A DNA stretch of 11,174 nucleotides from an uncultured delta proteobacterium (GTDB taxonomy: Bacteria; Myxococcota_A; Polyangia; Polyangiales; Polyangiaceae), in contig CAIOHM010000040.1 in the NCBI GenBank assembly GCA_903858055.1, positions 1 to 11,174 on the forward strand. Direction: 5' to 3'. Under the pieces are notes generated by a model. It was not told where the DNA came from, did no database searches, and saw only the letters and a list, made by a program, of their open reading frames with translations. Below are positions 6,784 through 11,174 of the stretch, piece by piece. How positions within the stretch are numbered: the first letter of the stretch is position 1; every line of letters starts with the position of its first letter. The position numbers were made by a program, and so were the translations under genes.

Positions 6784-7782
6784 TCAGCGGTTTGCGAGCT
6801 CGCGCGCCCACGCACGCACGAGCGGCCCGAGCTCGGAACGATCGCGCGAGGGGCTCCAGCGCACGTACACCCACGCGCCGCCGATCTGCGTGTCTTCGAT
6901 GCCGCTCGCGCGCCAGCCCGCCGCGATGTCCGGGTCCGCGGTGATGGCCTTGGCCGAGTCCGTGAGGCGCCAGAGTGCGGGCCCGTTCATGGGTTCGGCG
7001 GGGTCGAGCACGCGCGGGTTCGGGTCCTCGGGGCCGCCGTCGTCGTTTGGGTCGAGGAGGAGGTAGTGCGAGGCGACCGTGTCGTCGTAGGTGCCGGTCT
7101 TGAGGAGCACGATCATGTGCGTGCGCTCGGCGGGCGCGAGGCTTCGGTAGGCGCGCACGAGCGCCGAGGTGTTCGGGTGCACCTTCGGCCAACCGGCGAC
7201 GCCGGCGAGGTACTCCTCCTTGAGCGCGAGCTGCACGGCGCCTTCGGTCATTTCGGAGACGAGATCCGCGTTGAGCGTCGTCATCGAGAGGCCGCACGGC
7301 GTGTAGAAGTAGCTCTCGTGCGCGAGCTCGTTGAGGGTGCGCGGGGTCCACGCGAGGCTCTTCGGCGCGAGGAGCTGGAGCACCATGGCGAGCGAGGTGA
7401 GGAGGCATCCCTCGTTGGCGATGTTGTTCCCGTCGGGGAACGCGCGCATGAGCGAACGCGCCCGCGTGAGCGTCGCGCCGTTGAGCTCGTGGTCCGCACG
7501 GATCACGAGGTCGCGGTCCCACATGAGGTCCTTGCCCCAGGTCGGGTCGTCCTGGCGGTAAGGCATGCCCGCCGCGCGCGGGTCGAGGAGCGGCGCGGTC
7601 GCCTCCGCGGCGGCGGCGGGCGCCGTGGGGCATGAGGCCGCGCTCGCCTCTCGGTTCGTACCGCACGCCGCGACGAGCCCCACGCCAACGCTGGCGCCCG
7701 TGCCCAGCGCTGCGCGAAGGAACGTGCGGCGGTTCGGTTCGTGGTCCGCGAAGGGCGGGGCATGCGTGCGTTTCGTGCTCAT
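6784..7782 (-). CDS. Predicted Tat-exported lipoprotein with C39-like papain fold
   Basis: This 332-residue protein has an N-terminal Tat-type signal: NRRTFL (17-22) with the twin arginines at 18-19, a weakly hydrophobic stretch, then VAAC (37-40), which fits a lipobox with Cys40. An Ala-rich linker (about 46-63) follows. The mature part resembles C39_2-type peptidases: YRQDDPTWG (75-83), NEGCLLTSLAMVL (123-135) with Cys126 in the nucleophile position of the usual GC.xTS.AMVL motif, SHYLLLDP (238-245) with His239, and Asp244 as a candidate third residue. Such folds cleave peptides or act on peptidoglycan and amide bonds, and some members are non-catalytic. Here the residue after Cys is Leu rather than the common Gly. 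The substrate is unknown. It probably acts on the periplasmic side of a membrane. The ATG at 7782 is chosen because it starts the signal; longer in-frame forms run into the divergent spsF. No good Shine-Dalgarno is visible. Confidence 0.72.
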   Translation of the reverse strand: MSTKRTHAPPFADHEPNRRTFLRAALGTGASVGVGLVAACGTNREASAASCPTAPAAAAEATAPLLDPRAAGMPYRQDDPTWGKDLMWDRDLVIRADHELNGATLTRARSLMRAFPDGNNIANEGCLLTSLAMVLQLLAPKSLAWTPRTLNELAHESYFYTPCGLSMTTLNADLVSEMTEGAVQLALKEEYLAGVAGWPKVHPNTSALVRAYRSLAPAERTHMIVLLKTGTYDDTVASHYLLLDPNDDGGPEDPNPRVLDPAEPMNGPALWRLTDSAKAITADPDIAAGWRASGIEDTQIGGAWVYVRWSPSRDRSELGPLVRAWARELANR

Positions 7783-7836
7783 GGGTCGCGGTCGCGCTTC
7801 TTGGCCGAAGGGCCGTGCTTGGGTCAGAGTAGCAGC
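7783..7836. promoter_or_regulatory. Short divergent intergenic region
   Basis: Only 54 bases separate the starts of the Tat-lipoprotein gene and spsF, so their promoters must overlap or extend into the coding sequences. TTGGCC at 7801-7806 could be a plus-strand -35 element, but I find no matching -10 at proper spacing. GGCC arms around GAAG (7803-7814) make a minimal hairpin. No specific regulator site can be named. Confidence 0.3.
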
Positions 7837-8568
7837 GTGAAGCCGGAGAAGACCGTCGCCATCGTCCAAGCGCGCACCTCGAGCACGAGGCTGCCGCGGA
7901 AGGTGCTCCTCGACCTCGAAGGTCAGCCGCTCCTTGCCTGGAATTTGCGGCGCCTGGCACGCGCGACGCGCGTCGACGAGGTGGTCGTCGCCACCACGAC
8001 GGAGCCGGAAGATGAGGCCATCGTCGCGCTCGCCACCGAGCTTGGCTTCCGCAGCTGGCGCGGCCCCCTCGAAGACGTGCTCACGCGCTACGTGGGCGCG
8101 GCGCGCATGGCCGAAGCGACCACGGTCGTGCGCGTCACGAGTGATTGCCCCTTCATCGACCCGGGCCTCATCGACGAGACGCTCGCGACCTGGCCGCGGC
8201 CGGGCGTCGACTACCTGGGCTTCGACGGCTACCCGCGCGGCCTCGACCACGAGACCATGACGATGGCGGCGCTCCTCCGCGCGGACGCAGAAGCGAAGCT
8301 CGACTACGAGCGTGTCCACGTCACGCCGTACGTGTACCGGAACCCAGGTCTTTTCCGCATCGATGCGATCGGCCACGAGCCGAACCTCACGCACCACCGC
8401 TGGTGCGTGGACACGCCCGACGACCTCGCCTTGGTGCGGGAGGTCGCGCGCCGCCTCGGCCCCGGCGACACCTTCGAGTGGCGTGCGGTGCGCGCGCTCG
8501 TGGAGGGCGACGAGGCGCTCATGGCGATGAACGCGCACGTGCGGCAGAAGGCCGTCGAAGAGGGCTAG
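7837..8568 (+). CDS. spsF: SpsF-family nucleotidyltransferase (CMP-sugar synthetase-like)
   Basis: This cytoplasmic protein of 243 residues belongs to the cytidylyltransferase-like family of SpsF, which activates acidic or deoxy sugars with a nucleotide for surface glycans. Motifs: VQARTSSTRLPRKVL (10-24), the nucleotide-binding loop typical of SpsF; RVTSDCPFIDP (99-109), with the metal-binding Asp; YERVHVTPYVYRNP (157-170), matching the family's REHVTPYxYxNP; and RWCVDTPDDLALV (188-200). The length matches SpsF proteins. The GTG at 7837 is preferred: the conserved domain begins six codons later, and the in-frame ATGs at 7741 and 7762 lie inside the divergent Tat-lipoprotein gene. It is tightly coupled to the next gene, whose GTG start shares one base with this stop. 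In Bacillus subtilis, spsF and spsG are likewise adjacent in a spore-surface polysaccharide operon. Family membership is firm; the sugar handled here is unknown. Confidence 0.88.
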   Translation: MKPEKTVAIVQARTSSTRLPRKVLLDLEGQPLLAWNLRRLARATRVDEVVVATTTEPEDEAIVALATELGFRSWRGPLEDVLTRYVGAARMAEATTVVRVTSDCPFIDPGLIDETLATWPRPGVDYLGFDGYPRGLDHETMTMAALLRADAEAKLDYERVHVTPYVYRNPGLFRIDAIGHEPNLTHHRWCVDTPDDLALVREVARRLGPGDTFEWRAVRALVEGDEALMAMNAHVRQKAVEEG

Positions 8569-9548
8569 TGGCGCCGATCCTCCTCCACGCGGAGGGCGAC
8601 ACGCGCACGGGGCTCGGTCACCTCGTGCGCATGGTGGGCGTCGCGGGCGATCTCGCGGCCTCGCGAAAGGTGCATCTTGCAAGCGCCTCGCCGCATCTCG
8701 CGGCCGTCGTTCGCGAGCTCGCCCCGTGGTCGAGCGGCCCCTTCGAGGTGCACGCGCTCGCGCCTTCTCTGGAAGATCCCTGGTCGCGCGGGCCCGAGCT
8801 CGCGGAAGAACTCACCGGCCTCGCACGCGCCCTCGCGGCGACGGTGCTCGTGAGTGACGGCAAGGCGACCTACCCGAAGGAAGCCTTCGCATCTCTGCGC
8901 GGCCACGCGCGCGTGGTCCTCGTGGACAACGTGGTGACCGATCCTTCGGCGTACGATCTCCTCGTGCTCCCCACCTGCCACGCCGATCCTGCGGTCATCG
9001 CGCGCGTGGGGGCCGAGAAGGTGCGCACGGGCGCGGACTGGACCTTCGTGCACCCGGCGGTGCGCGCGGCGGCGGCACGCCCGCGCGGCCCAGGGCAGGT
9101 CGTCTTCGTCTCCATGGGCGGCGCCGACCCGAACGGCCTCACGGGGCGCGCGATCGCGCATCTCCTCGCCACGACGACGGAGCGCGTCGTCGCGGTCTGC
9201 GGCCCGGCGAACCTCCACCGCGCGAGCCTCGAAGCCCTCGCCGCGCGCGAGCCGCGCCTCTCCCTCGTGAGCGGCAGCCCCGCCTCCCAGGACGCCCTCG
9301 CGGCCTCCGCCTGGGCGCTGTGTGCGTTTGGTATTACCGCGTACGAGGCAGTCGCGCTCGGCATCCCCCTCGTCGTCGTTCCGCACGACGGCGTGATCGA
9401 CGGAGACATCGAGCGTTTCGTCGCGGCGTTTCCCGGTCAGGTCACCCCTTCGGCGACGGTGGAGGGGGCGGCGGTACCTTCCGAGTGGTCCTCGGTCGGC
9501 GCGGGGGCGCTCATCGGAGCGCTCTCGAGCGCGCTGGCGCAGGTGTGA
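8568..9548 (+). CDS. PseG/SpsG-family nucleotide-sugar hydrolase or glycosyltransferase
   Basis: This 326-residue cytoplasmic protein has a MurG-like GT-B fold pattern. PseG cleaves UDP from a diacetamido-trideoxyhexose in pseudaminic acid synthesis, and SpsG is its relative in the Bacillus sps operon. Motifs: the N-terminal GDTRTGLGHLVR (10-21), with His18 at the catalytic His position of PseG; VSDGK (95-99) and VLVDN (117-121) strand ends of the first domain; VSMGGADPNGLT (181-192), the start of the second domain; and FGITAYEAVALGIP (254-267), the UDP-binding E-containing motif shared with MurG. The start is the GTG at 8568, giving a TAGTG overlap with the spsF stop, with GAGGG (8560-8564) close upstream; this indicates translational coupling. 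The pair is presumably one step set in making or loading an activated sugar. No NeuB/SpsE synthase is in view, so pseudaminic or legionaminic acid cannot be claimed. Confidence 0.83.
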   Translation: MAPILLHAEGDTRTGLGHLVRMVGVAGDLAASRKVHLASASPHLAAVVRELAPWSSGPFEVHALAPSLEDPWSRGPELAEELTGLARALAATVLVSDGKATYPKEAFASLRGHARVVLVDNVVTDPSAYDLLVLPTCHADPAVIARVGAEKVRTGADWTFVHPAVRAAAARPRGPGQVVFVSMGGADPNGLTGRAIAHLLATTTERVVAVCGPANLHRASLEALAAREPRLSLVSGSPASQDALAASAWALCAFGITAYEAVALGIPLVVVPHDGVIDGDIERFVAAFPGQVTPSATVEGAAVPSEWSSVGAGALIGALSSALAQV

Positions 9549-9600
9549 TCCTCTGCACGATTCTTCGGGGTCTTTGGTGGACTTGCTAGGGTCTTTCCTC

Positions 9601-10515
9601 ATGAGCGCCTCGCCCGACCCGAAGCATCCTGGCTCCGTCCTTCACGTCAAGAACGGCTTCACCGTGGTGGCCTGCGAGAGCTGCGGGTTCGCGCACGTCG
9701 CTCCGGTGCCGACCGCCTCTGAGCTCGAGCACGTGTACCGCCACGAGTATTACGCGACCGAGAAGCCGCTCTACATCGAGCGCTACCGCGAAGACCAAGC
9801 GTGGTGGGACCTCGTCAACGACGACCGGCTCGACGACCTCGAGGGCGCGAGCGGGCGGTCGACGGGGCGCGTGCTCGACGTCGGCAGCGGCCCCGGCCTC
9901 TTTCTCGAGCGTGCGCGTGCACGAGGCTGGGAGGTCAAAGGCGTCGAGCCCTCTTCGCAAGCGGCCGCCTACTCGCGCGCCCAAGGTCTCGACATTCTCG
10001 AGGATTTCCTCGACGCGCGGACGGCGAGCACGCTCGGAACCTTTCATGCGATTCACAGCGCGGCGGTCTTCGAGCACCTGCCCGAGCCCGCGGAGATGCT
10101 GCGTGTGCTGCACGGGCTCCTCGAACCCGGTGGGTCGCTCCTCGTGGTCGTTCCCAACGACGAGAACCCCATCCAGCACGCCGCCGTCGCCACGCAGGGC
10201 CTCGACCCCTGGTGGATCGCGCCGCCCCACCACTTGAACTACTTCACGCCCTCGAGCCTTTCCGGGTTGGTGGCCCGGAGCGGCTTCGACGTGGTCGACG
10301 TGCACACGGCCTTCCCGATCGACCAGTTTCTCCTGATGGGCGACGTGTACATCGGGCGTGACGAGGTCGGACGAGCCGTGCACAAGCGGCGCATGGCCTT
10401 CGAACTTGCCATGAACGCGGCCGGACAGAAAGCCGCCCGCCGCGAGCTTCAGCGTGCGCAAGCCAAGGCGGGCGTCGGCCGCGAAGTGGTGGTGGTGGCC
10501 AAGCGCCCAAGGTGA
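9601..10515 (+). CDS. Class I SAM-dependent methyltransferase
   Basis: This 304-residue cytoplasmic protein has the Rossmann methyltransferase core: motif I VLDVGSGPG (91-99), an acidic residue at the end of the second strand (GVEPS, Glu116), the HSAAVFEHLPEP segment (152-163), and the post-motif LLEPGGSLLVVVPN (173-186). An N-terminal CESCGF (25-30) followed by APVPTASELEHVY (34-46) resembles the half zinc-ribbon that precedes this domain in methyltransferases of polysaccharide clusters. HHLNYFTPSSL (210-220) is also common there. The ATG at 9601 is chosen because AGGG (9588-9591) lies nine bases before it; a TTG at 9574 in the same frame would add nine residues without conservation. It follows the PseG/SpsG-like gene by 52 bases in the same direction. 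It probably methylates a sugar or sugar precursor, but substrate and position (O- or C-) cannot be read. Confidence 0.88.
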   Translation: MSASPDPKHPGSVLHVKNGFTVVACESCGFAHVAPVPTASELEHVYRHEYYATEKPLYIERYREDQAWWDLVNDDRLDDLEGASGRSTGRVLDVGSGPGLFLERARARGWEVKGVEPSSQAAAYSRAQGLDILEDFLDARTASTLGTFHAIHSAAVFEHLPEPAEMLRVLHGLLEPGGSLLVVVPNDENPIQHAAVATQGLDPWWIAPPHHLNYFTPSSLSGLVARSGFDVVDVHTAFPIDQFLLMGDVYIGRDEVGRAVHKRRMAFELAMNAAGQKAARRELQRAQAKAGVGREVVVVAKRPR

Positions 10516-10545
10516 AGGCGCAGGTTCGCTCCCTGGCTCAGAACT

Positions 10546-10591
10546 TTGCCTGACGCGGTCGCGTGCCTAAGCTTTGGATGACACCATCCGG
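10546..10591 (+). promoter_or_regulatory. Possible promoter and small dyad before the ThDP enzyme gene
   Basis: TTGCCT (10546-10551), a 16-base spacer and TAAGCT (10568-10573) make a weak sigma-70-type candidate. It would leave a leader of roughly 20 bases before the ATG at 10601. Just after it, GGATG (10576-10580) and CATCC (10585-10589) form a dyad with an ACAC centre, extendable by two G-U pairs. No Shine-Dalgarno is evident. An independent promoter would split this gene from the methyltransferase, 85 bases upstream. Confidence 0.25.
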
Positions 10592-10600
10592 CCTTCACGC

Positions 10601-11174
10601 ATGAACCAAGCGCTTCGTTCCTACGCGTCTCCCACCGCTGGCCCCTTGCTCGGAGCGGATGCGCTCGTGGCGCGCATGCTCGCGGCAGGAATCGAGGACA
10701 TCTTTCTCTTCCCGGGCGGGACGATCGCGCCCGTCCTCGATGCGGCGAAGCGGAACGGAATCCGCCTCGTGTGCCCGCGTCACGAACAAGGTGCAGGATA
10801 CATGGCCCTCGCCGATGCGCGCCTGCGAGGACGCGTCGCCGTCCTCATGGCGACGAGCGGACCCGGAGCCACGAACCTCGTCACGCCCGTCGCCGACGCG
10901 TTTTACGACTCGATCCCGCTCGTCGTGATGACCGGTCAGGTCGGCACCGGTGACCTCGACCGAAGTCGCGCCGTGCGCCAGCGTGGCTTCCAAGAATGCG
11001 ACACGCTCAGCATCTTCAAGAGCATCACGAAGGCGACGATGCAGCCTCGAAACGCCGAGGAGCTCGCAGGCGCGTTCGACGAAGCTCTGAAGCTCGCGGA
11101 GACGGGTCGTCGCGGGCCCGTGCTGATTGACCTTCCCATGAACGTTCAGCGCGCGAGCGTGGGGGCGGTCACGC
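10601..11174 (+). CDS. ThDP-dependent acetolactate synthase-like enzyme, N-terminal part
   Basis: The gene runs off the right edge; 191 residues are visible of an expected 550-600. The visible part is the pyrimidine-binding domain of thiamine diphosphate enzymes: FLFPGG (35-40), PRHEQGAGYMA (59-69) with the ThDP-activating Glu62, ATSGPGATNLVTPVADAF (84-101), VVMTGQV (108-114), GFQECDT (129-135) and RRGPVLIDLP (170-179). All resemble acetolactate synthase. However, the stretch between GQV and FQE reads GTGDLDRSRAVRQRG, about six residues longer than the E. coli IlvI segment I recall. A longer RQxGFQE form is what I associate with ThDP proteins of surface-polysaccharide loci, and the neighbours are sugar genes. 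So it may be true acetolactate synthase (IlvB) or a branched-sugar enzyme like YerE of yersiniose synthesis. The ATG at 10601 is the first in frame with good coding bias. ThDP-family membership is sure; the specific role is not. Confidence 0.8.
   Translation, partial: MNQALRSYASPTAGPLLGADALVARMLAAGIEDIFLFPGGTIAPVLDAAKRNGIRLVCPRHEQGAGYMALADARLRGRVAVLMATSGPGATNLVTPVADAFYDSIPLVVMTGQVGTGDLDRSRAVRQRGFQECDTLSIFKSITKATMQPRNAEELAGAFDEALKLAETGRRGPVLIDLPMNVQRASVGAVT

Noticed and set aside
7783..8682. N-terminal extension of the Tat lipoprotein to 8682
   Set aside because: The extension is the antisense of spsF; a signal peptide starts precisely at 7782.
8565..9602. Minus-strand 345-codon frame
   Set aside because: Arg/Glu/His-rich antisense shadow of the PseG/SpsG-like gene, which carries recognisable motifs.
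9586..10461. Minus-strand 291-codon frame
   Set aside because: Antisense to the methyltransferase, which has clear SAM-binding motifs; no protein family features.
10601..11174. Treating the right-hand ThDP gene and ilvD as parts of one branched-chain amino acid operon
   Set aside because: They lie 8.6 kb apart with opposite-strand genes and a terminator between them, so no shared operon is possible in this layout.

Overview
The window is strongly GC-rich DNA: nearly all third codon positions are G or C, and long spurious ORFs lie antisense to real genes. It reads as a chromosomal segment of a Gram-negative bacterium. The combination of a 7TM-DISM-type lipobox histidine kinase, a Tat/lipobox secreted protein, GTG starts and extreme GC3 suggests a myxobacterium (Myxococcota, perhaps Polyangiales). 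That placement is an inference from style, not from a marker gene. I saw no rRNA, tRNA, CRISPR array, insertion sequence or phage gene.

Layout, left to right. (1) Positions 1-178 are a leader without a clear gene. (2) 179-2014 (+) is ilvD, dihydroxy-acid dehydratase of the enterobacterial type. (3) Two co-oriented minus-strand genes follow, converging on ilvD with a 16-base gap. Transcribed right to left, they are a GH57-like glycoside hydrolase (6141-4174) and then a membrane sensor histidine kinase (4037-2031). (4) 6286-6714 (+) is ndk, nucleoside diphosphate kinase. It is divergent from the GH57 gene across a 144-base intergenic region with two inverted repeats, and it ends in a clear intrinsic terminator with a UUCG tetraloop. 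(5) 7782-6784 (-) encodes a predicted Tat-exported lipoprotein with a papain-like C39-type core. (6) From 7837 onward a plus-strand surface-sugar cluster begins: an SpsF-type nucleotidyltransferase, a PseG/SpsG-type nucleotide-sugar hydrolase or transferase joined to it by a 1-base stop/start overlap, a class I SAM methyltransferase, and a ThDP enzyme resembling acetolactate synthase that runs off the right edge.

Working together: ilvD and ndk are housekeeping genes, for branched-chain amino acid synthesis and NTP balance. The SpsF-SpsG pair, the methyltransferase and the ThDP enzyme look like part of a pathway for an activated, possibly nonulosonic-acid-like or branched-chain sugar of a surface glycan. 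No sialic-acid-synthase-like gene is present here, so the product is unknown and the cluster probably continues to the right. The sensor kinase has no response regulator in view. No complete new system can be demonstrated. The least ordinary parts are the right-hand sugar cluster with its variant ThDP enzyme, the Tat/lipobox C39-like protein, and the lipobox-bearing 7TM kinase.
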